From the NCBI GenBank assembly GCA_033283165.1, contig JAWMQL010000002.1, forward strand, positions 682,001 to 746,000: 64,000 nucleotides of DNA, read 5' to 3'. The stretch comes from JAWMQL01 sp033283165 (lineage in GTDB: Bacteria; Pseudomonadota; Gammaproteobacteria; Pseudomonadales; Halieaceae). A program made the translations under genes and the position numbers. The notes beneath the pieces were generated by a model that was given only the letters and a program-made list of their open reading frames with translations, was not told the origin of the DNA and did no database searches. This document shows positions 35,533 through 44,895 of this stretch, piece after piece (position 1 is the stretch's first letter; each line of letters starts with the position of its first letter).

Positions 35533-37794
35533 CTACTCGCCGCGCCGTTCGACATCCATCCGGTCCACTTTCTGGAAGCCCCGTGGCAGCTTGTTGCCGC
35601 GCCGGCCTCGCTCCCCGCGGTAATGTTCCAGTTCGGAGAACTTGAGCCGGTGGTGGCGCTTGCCGGCATACACCACCAGGGCGTCCCGTTCACCGAGCAC
35701 CTGCACCGCGATGACGAACTCCTCACGGCTCTGTACCCGGGCGCCCGGGATGCCGATGATCTTGTTGCCCTTGCCCCGCACCAGCTGGGGCAGGTCGGCC
35801 AGCGGAAATACCAGCATACGCCCCTCGTTCGAGACCGCCGCCACCCAGCAGTCCCCACTGCCCATGATCGCTGCCGGTTGCAGTACTTTCGCGCCCTTGG
35901 GCAAAGTGAGAACCACCTTGCCCGAGCGGTTCTTGGTCTGCAGGTCACCCAGTTTGGCGACGAATCCATAACCCGCATCCGAGGCCAGCAGATACAGCTG
36001 GTCCTCGGATCCCATCATGATGCCTTCGAACGTAGCCCCCGAAGGTGGATTGATACGCCCGGTCAGGGGCTCACCCTGACCCCGGGCCGAGGGCAGGTTG
36101 TGGGAAGCAACCGTATAGGCACGCCCGGAGGAATCGAGAATGACCGCCGGCTGGTTGCTGCGGCCGCGCGCCGATAACTTGTAGCCGTCCCCGGACTTGT
36201 AGCTGAGGCTCTCCGGGTCAATTTCGTGGCCCTTCGCCGCGCGCACCCAGCCCTTGTCCGACAGGACGACAGTAATGGGGTCCGCGGTCATGAGTTCCAG
36301 TTCGCTGAACGCCTTGGCCTCGTCGCGCGCGGCCAGCGGCGAGCGGCGTTCATCGCCGAACTGCTCGGCCACCGCCAGCAACTCCTTCCGGATCAGGGTC
36401 TTGAGGCGCGCTTCGCTACCCAGCACCTGCTGCAGCTGGTCCCGCTCAATTTCCAGCTCATCCTGCTCGCCGCGGATTTTCATTTCCTCGAGCCTGGCCA
36501 GGTTGCGCAGTTTCAACTCGAGAATGGCCTCTGCCTGGACATCGGTCAGGCCAAAGCGTGCCATCAGGGCGGGCTTGGGCTTGTCCTCGGTGCGGATGAT
36601 GTGAATCACCTCATCGATGTTGAGGAAGGCAACCAGGTAGCCCTCGAGGATGTGCAGGCGCTTGAGCACCTTGTCCAGCCGGTACTGCAGCCGCCGGCGC
36701 ACGGTCTCGGTGCGGAACTTGAGCCATTCCTTGAGGATACGATCCAGGCTCTTGACCTGCGGCCGACCATCGGTACCGATCATGTTCAGGTTGACCCGGT
36801 AACTGCGTTCCAGGTCGGTGGTGGCGAAGAGGTGGCTCATCACCGCTTCCAGGTCGACCCGGTTGGAGCGCGGTACGATGACCAACCGGGTCGGGTTCTC
36901 GTGGTCGGACTCATCCCGCAGGTCGGCCACCATGGGCAGCTTCCTGGCCTGCATCTGGGCTGCGATCTGCTCCAGCACCCGCGACCCGGATACCTGGTAG
37001 GGCAGCGCGTTTATCACCACATCGCCTCCCTCTCTCTCCCACACCGCGCGCATCCGCAGGCCCCCGCGGCCGGTCTCATAGAGCGCCAGGATTTCCTCCC
37101 GGGGAGTGATGATTTCCGCCTCGGTCGGAAAATCAGGCGCCTGGATGTGCTCACACAACTCCGCCACCGTGGAGCGGGGTGACTCCAGCATGCGAATCGC
37201 CGCGGTGACCACCTCGTTCAGGTTGTGAGGCGGGATATCCGTGGCCATGCCCACCGCGATGCCCGTGGTGCCATTGAGCAACACGTTGGGCACCTGGGCT
37301 GGCAGCACCGAAGGCTCCTCCAGCGTGCCGTCGAAGTTGGGCGTCCAGTCCGCCGTGCCCTGGCCCAGTTCTGCCAGCAACACGTCGGCGTAGCGGGTGA
37401 GCCGCGACTCGGTATAGCGCATGGCGGCAAAGGACTTCGGATCGTCCGGCGAGCCCCAGTTGCCCTGGCCATCGACCAGCGGGTAGCGGTAACTGAAGTC
37501 CTGCGCCATCAGCACCATCGCCTCGTAGGCGGCACTGTCGCCATGGGGATGGAACTTGCCGATCACATCGCCCACCGTGCGTGCCGATTTCTTGAACTTG
37601 GCGCTGGCTTTCAGCCCCAGCTCGCTCATGGCATACACGATGCGCCGCTGCACCGGCTTCAGGCCGTCGCCAATATGGGGCAGGGCCCGATCCAGGATCA
37701 CGTACATGGAATAGTCCAGGTACGCTTTTTCCGTATATTGCTTCAGGGAGACCTGTTCTGCGCCGTCCCCGTCGATTTCGAGCATATCAGTCAT
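35533..37794 (-). CDS. parC: DNA topoisomerase IV subunit A
   Basis: 753 residues. N-terminal LKQYTEKAYLDYSMYVILDR start, catalytic tyrosine in FAAMRYTESRL, quinolone region KFHPHGDSAAYEAM with the wild-type Ser and Glu at the two resistance positions, coiled-coil and GyrA-type C-terminal beta-pinwheel (about 500-740), shorter than in GyrA and without a full GyrA box. Decatenates chromosomes. The parE partner is not in the window. Nine bases separate it from the upstream cyclic-nucleotide-binding gene. Confidence 0.96.
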   Translation of the reverse strand: MTDMLEIDGDGAEQVSLKQYTEKAYLDYSMYVILDRALPHIGDGLKPVQRRIVYAMSELGLKASAKFKKSARTVGDVIGKFHPHGDSAAYEAMVLMAQDFSYRYPLVDGQGNWGSPDDPKSFAAMRYTESRLTRYADVLLAELGQGTADWTPNFDGTLEEPSVLPAQVPNVLLNGTTGIAVGMATDIPPHNLNEVVTAAIRMLESPRSTVAELCEHIQAPDFPTEAEIITPREEILALYETGRGGLRMRAVWEREGGDVVINALPYQVSGSRVLEQIAAQMQARKLPMVADLRDESDHENPTRLVIVPRSNRVDLEAVMSHLFATTDLERSYRVNLNMIGTDGRPQVKSLDRILKEWLKFRTETVRRRLQYRLDKVLKRLHILEGYLVAFLNIDEVIHIIRTEDKPKPALMARFGLTDVQAEAILELKLRNLARLEEMKIRGEQDELEIERDQLQQVLGSEARLKTLIRKELLAVAEQFGDERRSPLAARDEAKAFSELELMTADPITVVLSDKGWVRAAKGHEIDPESLSYKSGDGYKLSARGRSNQPAVILDSSGRAYTVASHNLPSARGQGEPLTGRINPPSGATFEGIMMGSEDQLYLLASDAGYGFVAKLGDLQTKNRSGKVVLTLPKGAKVLQPAAIMGSGDCWVAAVSNEGRMLVFPLADLPQLVRGKGNKIIGIPGARVQSREEFVIAVQVLGERDALVVYAGKRHHRLKFSELEHYRGERGRRGNKLPRGFQKVDRMDVERRGE

Positions 37795-37803
37795 AGTGGT
37801 AAC

Positions 37804-38616
37804 TCAGCCTGATCGCGGTATCCCGCGCAGGCTCACCAGCTGTTCGTTGAGATTGACGATCGAGTTGGCCATATCCACCAGCAGGCTGTGGATGGTGGCC
37901 GGGTTGTTTTTGATCAGTTCCGTGAACTGTTCCTTCGGGACTTTCACCACCGAGCACTCCGTCCTGGCTACCACGGTGGCGCTGCGGTCGGCATTGGTCA
38001 GGGCGGCCATCGCCCCGAAGATTTCCCCCTCCCCGATGCGGCCCACGGTAACCCCGTCCACTTCCACCTCGGCGCTGCCGGAGGTCATATTGAACACGTA
38101 ATCAGCCCGTTCTCCCTGCCGGATGATGATCTGGCCCGGGTCGTAGATCTGGAAACCGGGAGAGGAAGACGGGTCCTCGGGAATCTGGGCCGCGGTGAAG
38201 CGCAGCATGATGCCGGCATAGGTGATCAGCAGCCGGGTCCAGAGCTTGATCGCCGCCGGCTCGTCGAATACCCGCTGCAGGAACTCCATGGCCGGAAAAG
38301 ATCGCAGGCTGGCACCCGCCGGACTGCCGAAGGACACCGCGTCGCCGTTCTCGGCGTTGCCGGTAATATCGGGCAGTAACAGGTCTCCCTCCTCGAGTAC
38401 GTAGACCTGGCGGCCGCGATAGCGCGCCGCGAGCGAACCACTGTCCACCACGTAGAACCGGTTCCGGTCGAAGCCGCGAAAGTTACCTTTTTCGGTGGTT
38501 TCCACTTCTACCGGGTTCGCGGGAACATTGACAACCGCCAGCAACGATTCGACCAGCTGTTTGTATTGCTGGTTGAGTACCGGAAAATCCCCGCCGAGTT
38601 CAGCATCGGCCAACAT
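37804..38616 (-). CDS. Cyclic-nucleotide-binding domain protein
   Basis: 270 residues. The C-terminal half (about 135-255) is a cNMP-binding beta-barrel: GQIIIRQGERADYVFNMTSG, VGRIGEGEIFGAMAALTNAD, RSATVVARTECSV. The arginine-containing phosphate cassette (GExxGE/A...RSAT) is near-canonical. The N-terminal half looks like a second, degenerate barrel with ITGNAENGDAVSF. No helix-turn-helix or enzyme domain. Directly upstream of parC and probably co-transcribed; its role is unknown. Confidence 0.85.
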   Translation of the reverse strand: MLADAELGGDFPVLNQQYKQLVESLLAVVNVPANPVEVETTEKGNFRGFDRNRFYVVDSGSLAARYRGRQVYVLEEGDLLLPDITGNAENGDAVSFGSPAGASLRSFPAMEFLQRVFDEPAAIKLWTRLLITYAGIMLRFTAAQIPEDPSSSPGFQIYDPGQIIIRQGERADYVFNMTSGSAEVEVDGVTVGRIGEGEIFGAMAALTNADRSATVVARTECSVVKVPKEQFTELIKNNPATIHSLLVDMANSIVNLNEQLVSLRGIPRSG

Positions 38617-38767
38617 TGGCTAATCCTTGTTCAAAAGAGAGCCTCGCGCTCCCTGCCCCTGTATTTTTATTTCCCGCGCGGTATTTTCCACAGCGGGCAC
38701 ACCACCGCTATAGTAACAACTAAGTTACAACCGTTGAAAGATAAAGGCTGAGAAAAGGGTCTTCAAG

Positions 38768-39226
38768 ATGTCGATGGAGTGGAAACTGTCCGAGTTCGAA
38801 GAGCTGGGATGCCGGCGGCTGTACCAGATCCTGCTGTTGCGGATCGAGGTCTTCATGGTCGAGCAAAACTGCCTGTTCCAGGACCTCGACGGCCTCGATC
38901 CGGAATGCCGGCACATGTTCTGCCTGGAACACGGCGAGCTGCTGGCCTACCAGCGCCTGCTGCCACCCGGCCTGTACTACCCGGAGAGCGCCATCGGCCG
39001 CATCGTGGTCGCACCGGCGGCCCGCGGGCGGGACCTGGGCAGGGCGCTGGTTCAGCGCGGTATAGATCACAACTGCCGCCAGTGGCCCGACAGCAACATC
39101 CGGATCAACGCCCAGAGCTACCTGCGCCGTTTTTACCAGGGCCTGGGCTTCGAGGACGATTCGGAGGAATACATGGAGGATGATATTCCCCACGTGCAAA
39201 TGCTGTACCGGGTCAGGCGGGATTGA
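38768..39226 (+). CDS. elaA: ElaA-type GNAT acetyltransferase
   Basis: 152 residues with the ElaA signature: LLLRIEVFMVEQNCLFQDLDG near the start, acetyl-CoA-binding IGRIVVAPAARGRDLGRALV and the C-terminal FYQGLGFEDDSEEYMEDDIP HVQM block. Acceptor substrate unknown. Its last 14 bases overlap the convergent dtd gene. Confidence 0.9.
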   Translation: MSMEWKLSEFEELGCRRLYQILLLRIEVFMVEQNCLFQDLDGLDPECRHMFCLEHGELLAYQRLLPPGLYYPESAIGRIVVAPAARGRDLGRALVQRGIDHNCRQWPDSNIRINAQSYLRRFYQGLGFEDDSEEYMEDDIPHVQMLYRVRRD

Positions 39227-39662
39227 CTTCCAGCAGAAAGGTCACCGGCCCGTCATTGACCAGCGCCACCTGCATATCCGCGCCAAACCGGCCCGCCGCT
39301 ACCGGGCCGGCATGGAGTGAGTTCAGCTCCGCCAGCAGGGCCTGGTACAGGGGCTCGGCCTCCGCCGGCGGCAGGGCCGAGGAGAAGCTGGGACGCAGGC
39401 CCTTGCGGGTGTCCGCCGACAGGGTGAACTGGGACACCAGCAACACGCCACCGACCGTATCGGCGACGCTGAGGTTCATGCGCCCGTCACTGTCACTGAA
39501 GACCCGGTAGTCCAGCAGGCGCTGCAGCAGGCGGCGGCCGGTCTCGAGATCATCGCCCCTGTCCAGACCCAGCAATACCAGCAGTCCCGGGCCGATTGCC
39601 CCCACGGTGTCGCCTTCGACCCGGACGCTGGCCTCGCTGACCCGCTGCAGCAGTGCCCTCAC
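39213..39662 (-). CDS. dtd: D-aminoacyl-tRNA deacylase
   Basis: 149-residue proofreading enzyme that frees tRNA from D-amino acids. Invariant motifs LLVSQFTLSADTRKGLRPSF (SQxxL) and VNDGPVTFLLE (the cross-subunit Gly-cisPro-type loop, here NxGPVT) are present. GTG start overlaps the typA stop (GTGA), so it is the second gene of a typA-dtd operon. Confidence 0.95.
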   Translation of the reverse strand: MRALLQRVSEASVRVEGDTVGAIGPGLLVLLGLDRGDDLETGRRLLQRLLDYRVFSDSDGRMNLSVADTVGGVLLVSQFTLSADTRKGLRPSFSSALPPAEAEPLYQALLAELNSLHAGPVAAGRFGADMQVALVNDGPVTFLLEVNPA

Positions 39663-41476
39663 GAGGCGGCTCGCGAGGCCCGCCGCCGCTCGTGCTCCTG
39701 CAGCAGTTTCTTGCGCAGGCGGACGCTCTCCGGCGTCACCTCCACCAGCTCGTCGTCCTCGATAAATTCCAGCGCCTGCTCCAGGCTGTGCCGGGTGGGC
39801 GGGGTCAGGGTCAGCGCCTCGTCCGTGCCGGCGGCCCGGATATTGGTCAGCTGCTTGGCCTTGGTGGGGTTCACGGTGAGGTCGTTACCGCGGCTGTGCA
39901 GGCCAATGACCTGGCCCTCGTACACGTCCACGTTGGGATCGATAAACAGGCGGCCCCGGTCCTGCAGGTTGTAAAGGGCGTAGGCCAGGGTCTTGCCCTT
40001 GACCATCGAGACCAGCACACCGTTGGCGCGGTGGATAATCTCCGCGTTCTTGACCGGACCGTAGTGATCGAACACGTGGGTCATGATGCCGCTGCCGGAG
40101 GTCATGGTCAGGAACTGGGAGCGGAAGCCGATCAGGCCCCGGGCCGGGATGACAAACTCCAGGCGCACCCGGCCCTTGCCGTCGGGCACCATGTTTTCCA
40201 GTTCCGCCCGGCGCAGGCCCAGCTCTTCCATCAGCGCGCCCTGGTGAGCTTCCTCGCAGTCGATCAGCAGCTGCTCGTAGGGCTCCTGCAGCTCGCCGTC
40301 GATCTCTTTCTGGATCACTTCCGGGCGGGACACGCCGAGTTCGAAGCCCTCCCGGCGCATGGACTCGATCAGCACCGACAGGTGCAACTCGCCCCGGCCG
40401 GAGACCTTGAACTTGTCGGGGCTGTCGCCGGGCTCCACCCGCAGGGCGACGTTGTGAATGAGCTCCCGCTCGAGGCGCTCCTTGATGTTGCGCGAGGTGA
40501 CGAACTTGCCCTCCTTGCCGGCAAAGGGTGAGTCGTTCACCTGGAAAGTCATGCTCACGGTGGGTTCGTCCACCGACAGCGGGGGCAGGGCCTCCACCGC
40601 CGCGGGGTCACAGAGGGTGTCGGAAATATTGAGGCCGTCGATGCCCGTGATACAGACGATATCACCGGCCTCGGCCGCATCCACATCCACTCGTTCCAGA
40701 CCCAGGTAGCCCATTACCTGCAATACCCTGCCGTTGCGGCGCACACCGTCCCGGTCGACGACGCTGACCTGGGTGTTGGGGGCCAGGGTGCCACGGGTGA
40801 TGCGACCGACACCGATCACCCCGACGTAACTGTTGTAATCCAGTGCGCTGATCTGCATCTGCAGCGGGCCCTCTGAGTTCACCCGCGGCGCCGGCACCTT
40901 GTCCACGATGGCCTGAAACAGGGCCTCCATGTCCTCACCCATGGCCTCGTGATCCTCACCCGCAATGCCCTGTATGGCGGAGGCGAAGATCACCGGGAAA
41001 TCCAGCTGTTCCTCGTTGGCACCCAGCCGGTCGAACAGGTCAAATACCTGGTCCACCACCCAGTCCGGGCGCGCTCCGGGCCGGTCGATCTTGTTTACCA
41101 CGACAATGGGGTTGAGACCCTGCTCAAAAGCCTTGGCCGTCACAAAGCGGGTTTGCGGCATGGGCCCGTCCACCGCGTCCACCAGCAGCAGCACCGAGTC
41201 GACCATGGACAGCACCCGCTCCACCTCGCCACCGAAATCCGCGTGCCCGGGGGTGTCCACGATATTGATGCGGTAGTCGCGCCATTTGATGGCGGTGTTC
41301 TTGGCCAGGATGGTGATACCCCGTTCCCGCTCCTGGTCGTTGGAGTCCATGATGCGCTCGGCGCCCTCGGAACGCCTGTCCAGGGTGCCCGACTGCTGCA
41401 GCAGACAGTCCACCAGGGTGGTCTTGCCATGGTCCACGTGGGCAATGATGGCGATGTTACGCAGTGTGTCTATCAA
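39659..41476 (-). CDS. typA: Ribosome-associated GTPase TypA/BipA
   Basis: 605-residue translational GTPase. G1 AHVDHGKTTL, G2 region RGITI, G3 DTPGHADFGGE, G4 NKIDRPGA, then EF-G-like domains III and V and the BipA-specific C-terminal domain. Acts on 50S assembly and stress adaptation. Start codon is TTG at 41476 with AGAGG six bases upstream. Confidence 0.97.
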   Translation of the reverse strand: MIDTLRNIAIIAHVDHGKTTLVDCLLQQSGTLDRRSEGAERIMDSNDQERERGITILAKNTAIKWRDYRINIVDTPGHADFGGEVERVLSMVDSVLLLVDAVDGPMPQTRFVTAKAFEQGLNPIVVVNKIDRPGARPDWVVDQVFDLFDRLGANEEQLDFPVIFASAIQGIAGEDHEAMGEDMEALFQAIVDKVPAPRVNSEGPLQMQISALDYNSYVGVIGVGRITRGTLAPNTQVSVVDRDGVRRNGRVLQVMGYLGLERVDVDAAEAGDIVCITGIDGLNISDTLCDPAAVEALPPLSVDEPTVSMTFQVNDSPFAGKEGKFVTSRNIKERLERELIHNVALRVEPGDSPDKFKVSGRGELHLSVLIESMRREGFELGVSRPEVIQKEIDGELQEPYEQLLIDCEEAHQGALMEELGLRRAELENMVPDGKGRVRLEFVIPARGLIGFRSQFLTMTSGSGIMTHVFDHYGPVKNAEIIHRANGVLVSMVKGKTLAYALYNLQDRGRLFIDPNVDVYEGQVIGLHSRGNDLTVNPTKAKQLTNIRAAGTDEALTLTPPTRHSLEQALEFIEDDELVEVTPESVRLRKKLLQEHERRRASRAAS

Positions 41477-41506
41477 GGGGTACCTCTGGGCGGGCCTACC
41501 GCTGCC

Positions 41507-41526
41507 AAAAAAGGGCGCGGATTATA
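41507..41526 (-). promoter_or_regulatory. Probable typA -10 element
   Basis: On the minus strand a perfect TATAAT (41521-41526) followed by CCGCGCCC and six T residues (41507-41512), 45 bases before the start codon. The -35 is unclear. Confidence 0.5.
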
Positions 41527-41577
41527 CACCAGAGGGGGTGCCCGTGGGGGCGGAAAATTACCGCCCCGGACACGGCT

Positions 41578-43026
41578 TCAGGGCGCGTAGACCTTGACGT
41601 CCAACCGCCCTTCGCCCGCCAGATGGGAGGCGTGCAGGCGGCTCATGACCCCCTTGCCGCAGTACAGCATATAGGTGGTGTCCGGGCTGAGGTCAGCCGC
41701 CTCGCGGTGCAGGCTGTAGAACGGGATATTCAAGACCGGCACGTGCAGTTTCAGGGGCGCCAGTTCCGCCTCGTCCGGGTGCCGGATGTCGATGATGGTG
41801 CTGTGCGCCAGGGGCACCGACAGCACTTCCACCTCACCGCGCTCCAGTTCCTCCAGGGCCAGCTGGTCGATACGGGTCTGGCGGGCGTTGGCCACAGCGC
41901 GATCCAGGATCGCCATGTCGAAGCGCTCCTCTTCCGCCTCGACCCGCTCCAGCCTCGCCCGGGTGGTGGGATTGACCGAAATCACGCCACAGTACTCGGG
42001 CATACTGGCGGCGAATGCCTGCGTACCGATCTCCCCCGCCAGGCGCACGATGTCCTCCTTGTCGGTGGTGATCAATGGCCTGAGCACCAGCCGCTCGGTG
42101 ACCTGGTCGATCACCGCCAGGTTGCGCAGGGTCTGGCTGGACACCTGGGCCACACACTCTCCGGTCACCAGTGCATCGATCTCCAGCTCCGCCGCCAGCC
42201 GGTCGGCCACCCGCAGCATCATGCGTTTCAGGATCACGCCCATCTGGCTGTCCTCCACCCGCGTCAGCAACTCCGCCACCACTTCCTCGAAGGGCACGGA
42301 TATGAACAACACCCGGCGGTTACTGCCGAATTTCTGCCACAGGTACAGGGCAACCTCCTTGACCCCGACCTCGTGATCGCGCCCGCCCAGATTGAAGAAC
42401 AGGAAGTGGGTGCGCATGCCGCGCTTCATGGTGAGGTAACTGGCCACCGGGGAGTCGAAGCCACCTGAGATCAGGGACAGCACCGGGTCCACGCCGCCGA
42501 TGGGATAGCCACCCAGGCCCCGGTGGCGACGGCCGACCACGAACAGGGCGCGGTGCTTGATCTCCAGGTCTACGGTCACCTCCGGATCCCTGAGTTTAAC
42601 CCCGGCACTGCCGGTCTGGCGTAACAGCACATCGCCCACCGCACGCTCCACGTCCACCGACCGGAAATCGTGCTGGCCGGAGCGCTTGCAGCGCACGGCG
42701 AAGGTCCGTCCCGCCAGGCGTTCCCGGTAGACCGGCAGCACGTGGGTCGCAATATCCTCGACCGGCGGCAGCGGAAACTCCTGCACCTCGAGAATGTAGG
42801 TGATGCCGGGGATGCAGCGCATCGCCTCCACCAGCCGGGTCGACAGGGCCGGGTCATCGCTGTGCGTCTCGACCAGGATTCGGTCCCAGGCCTTCCTGAC
42901 CCGTATCCCGGGATCGATGTCCCGTAACACCGAACGCAGGTTATCTCCCAGCTGACCCACCAGGCGCTTGCGCACCGGGCGGCTCTTGATGGTGATTTCC
43001 GGGAAGTACTTGACTACAAATTTCAT
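41578..43026 (-). CDS. thiI: tRNA 4-thiouridine synthase ThiI with rhodanese domain
   Basis: 482 residues. N-terminal ferredoxin-like and THUMP domains (about 1-165), adenylating PP-loop SGGFDSPVASYLTM, the conserved active-site cysteine in MPEYCGVISVNP, and a C-terminal rhodanese domain with the persulfide cysteine in YMLYCGKGVMSRLHA. Makes s4U8 in tRNA and supplies sulfur for thiazole. A TATAAT at 43062-43067 on the minus strand, with a GC-rich discriminator, is its likely -10. Confidence 0.96.
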   Translation of the reverse strand: MKFVVKYFPEITIKSRPVRKRLVGQLGDNLRSVLRDIDPGIRVRKAWDRILVETHSDDPALSTRLVEAMRCIPGITYILEVQEFPLPPVEDIATHVLPVYRERLAGRTFAVRCKRSGQHDFRSVDVERAVGDVLLRQTGSAGVKLRDPEVTVDLEIKHRALFVVGRRHRGLGGYPIGGVDPVLSLISGGFDSPVASYLTMKRGMRTHFLFFNLGGRDHEVGVKEVALYLWQKFGSNRRVLFISVPFEEVVAELLTRVEDSQMGVILKRMMLRVADRLAAELEIDALVTGECVAQVSSQTLRNLAVIDQVTERLVLRPLITTDKEDIVRLAGEIGTQAFAASMPEYCGVISVNPTTRARLERVEAEEERFDMAILDRAVANARQTRIDQLALEELERGEVEVLSVPLAHSTIIDIRHPDEAELAPLKLHVPVLNIPFYSLHREAADLSPDTTYMLYCGKGVMSRLHASHLAGEGRLDVKVYAP

Positions 43027-43122
43027 CGGTATATAACACGGGACGGCCTGGGCGGGGGCGTATTATACGGCGTAGCCCCGGGACTGGCGAAAGACCGGCG
43101 GTCGCCCCACTTTGGGACGTTT

Positions 43123-43158
43123 GCACCAAAATAACTCATTGTTGCGCCATATTGGTGC
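43123..43158 (+). promoter_or_regulatory. NtrC-binding enhancer of glnA
   Basis: GCGCCATATTGGTGC at 43144-43158 fits the NtrC box (GCACY-N5-RGTGC) with one change and is a near-perfect dyad. A second, half-matching site begins with GCACCAAAAT at 43123, its centre 21 bases (two helical turns) away. The centre of the strong site is about 117 bases upstream of the expected glnA start, like the enhancer spacing at E. coli glnAp2. Confidence 0.8.
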
Positions 43159-43240
43159 GGCGGGTCGATACGACAGCGCGAATGCGGTATCGCGCTGGTA
43201 TGAACATCAATAAATTCAACAGGTTAGACCCCCGATATTA

Positions 43241-43257
43241 TTGGCACAGCTCTTGCT
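43241..43257 (+). promoter_or_regulatory. Sigma-54 promoter of glnA
   Basis: TTGGCAC-N5-TTGCT with GG and GC exactly 10 bases apart (43243-43244 and 43255-43256), a full match to the -24/-12 consensus. Start expected near 43268, leaving a leader of about 100 bases before glnA. Confidence 0.9.
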
Positions 43258-43370
43258 TTAATGCACATACTCGAATTCTGGTCACTGCCTCCGCGCTTGT
43301 TAGTGCACCGCAAGGCACCAGTTTCTTAAGCGGGCCCACAGGCCCTACAACATCCCATGGAGGAACACAA

Positions 43371-44777
43371 ATGTCAGAGCAGACTCTGAACCTGATCAAG
43401 GACAACGAAGCCCGCTGGGTCGACCTGCGCTTCACCGATACCCGCGGCAAGGAGCAGCACGTCACCATCCCCGCCACGGAAGTGGACGAAGATTTCTTCG
43501 AGGGCGGCAAAATGTTCGACGGCTCCTCCATCTCCGGCTGGAAGGGCATCAACGAGTCCGACATGATCCTGATGCCCGACGACAGCACCTCGGTAATCGA
43601 CCCGTTCACCGATGACGCAACCGTGATCCTGCGCTGTGACATCGTGGAACCGACCACCATGCTGGGCTACGAGCGCGATCCGCGCTCCATCGCCGCCCGC
43701 GCTGAGGAGTACCTGAAGTCAACCGGCATTGGCGACACCGCCTATTTCGGCCCCGAGCCGGAATTCTTCGTATTCGACGACATCAAGTGGCACGCCGACA
43801 TGAGCGGCGCCGGTTACAGCATCAGCTCCGACGAGGCGGCCTGGTCATCCAGCCACAACTTCGACGAGGGCAACATTGGCCACCGGCCCCGGGTCAAGGG
43901 TGGTTACTTCCCGGTACCCCCGGTCGACTCCCTGCACGACATCCGCGCCGCCATGTGTACCGCAATGGAGCAGATGGGACTGCCGGTAGAGGTACACCAC
44001 CACGAGGTGGGAACCGCCGGCCAGTGTGAGATCGGCATCAAGTTCAACACCCTGATCAAGAAAGCCGACGAGGTCCAGATCCTGAAGTACTGTGTGCACA
44101 ACGTGGCCCACGCCTACGGCAAGACCGCCACTTTCATGCCCAAGCCACTGGTCGGTGACAACGGCTCCGGCATGCACGTCCACCAGTCCATATCCAAGGA
44201 CGGCGAGAATGTCTTTGCCGGTGACGGCTATTCCGGCCTGTCTGATGAAGCCCTATACTACATCGGCGGCATCATCAAGCACGCCCGCGCCCTGAATGCC
44301 TTCACCAATGCGTCGACCAACTCCTACAAGCGCCTGGTGCCCGGCTTCGAAGCCCCGGTCATGCTGGCCTACTCGGCCCGCAACCGCTCCGCCTCGATCC
44401 GCATCCCCTACGAGCCGAGTCCCAAGGGCAAGCGCGTCGAGGTACGTTTCCCCGACCCGACCGCCAACCCCTACCTGGCCTTCGCCGCCATGATGATGGC
44501 CGGCATCGACGGCATCCAGAACAAGATCCACCCCGGCGACCCCGCCGACAAGGACCTGTACGACCTGCCCCCGGAAGAGGGCAAGGCGATCCCCACCGTG
44601 GCCTCCAGCCTGACCATGGCCCTGGAAGCACTGGATGCGGACCGCGAGTTCCTGACAGCGGGCGGCGTATTCTCTGACGACATGATTGACGCCTACATCG
44701 AACTGAAGCAGGACGATGTCACCAAGCTCGACATGACCACCCACCCGGTGGAATTCGATATGTACTACTCCGTGTAA
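43371..44777 (+). CDS. glnA: Glutamine synthetase, type I
   Basis: 468 residues. ATG 43371 with GGAGGA at 43359-43364 matches the family N-terminus; 73 extra upstream codons cover the promoter and are rejected. Motifs: FDGSSISGWKGINESDM, PEPEFFVFDD, the ATP-binding GSGMHVHQS, NRSASIRIP and the adenylylation tyrosine in KDLYDLPPEE, so activity should be controlled by GlnE. Central ammonia-assimilating enzyme. Followed by a terminator and the ntrBC genes. Confidence 0.98.
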   Translation: MSEQTLNLIKDNEARWVDLRFTDTRGKEQHVTIPATEVDEDFFEGGKMFDGSSISGWKGINESDMILMPDDSTSVIDPFTDDATVILRCDIVEPTTMLGYERDPRSIAARAEEYLKSTGIGDTAYFGPEPEFFVFDDIKWHADMSGAGYSISSDEAAWSSSHNFDEGNIGHRPRVKGGYFPVPPVDSLHDIRAAMCTAMEQMGLPVEVHHHEVGTAGQCEIGIKFNTLIKKADEVQILKYCVHNVAHAYGKTATFMPKPLVGDNGSGMHVHQSISKDGENVFAGDGYSGLSDEALYYIGGIIKHARALNAFTNASTNSYKRLVPGFEAPVMLAYSARNRSASIRIPYEPSPKGKRVEVRFPDPTANPYLAFAAMMMAGIDGIQNKIHPGDPADKDLYDLPPEEGKAIPTVASSLTMALEALDADREFLTAGGVFSDDMIDAYIELKQDDVTKLDMTTHPVEFDMYYSV

Positions 44778-44794
44778 GGCGCCAGCCCTACCGC

Positions 44795-44817
44795 AAAAGC
44801 CCGCCTCGCGGGCTTTT
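44795..44817 (+). terminator. Rho-independent terminator of glnA
   Basis: AAAAGCCCGC (44795-44804), CTC loop, GCGGGCTTTT (44808-44817): a 10-bp perfect stem ending in T residues, 18 bases after the glnA stop. The A-run/T-run symmetry would let it act on both strands. Confidence 0.9.
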
Positions 44818-44895
44818 GTCGTTTCGGGCAATCGGAACTAACCGCTCCGGGGCTTTTCTGATAGGGTAGAAACGGACTTCCGAGGAGCAGTTGCA

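Noticed and set aside
37560..37620. Quinolone-resistance change in parC
   Set aside because: Both key positions have the wild-type Ser and Glu.
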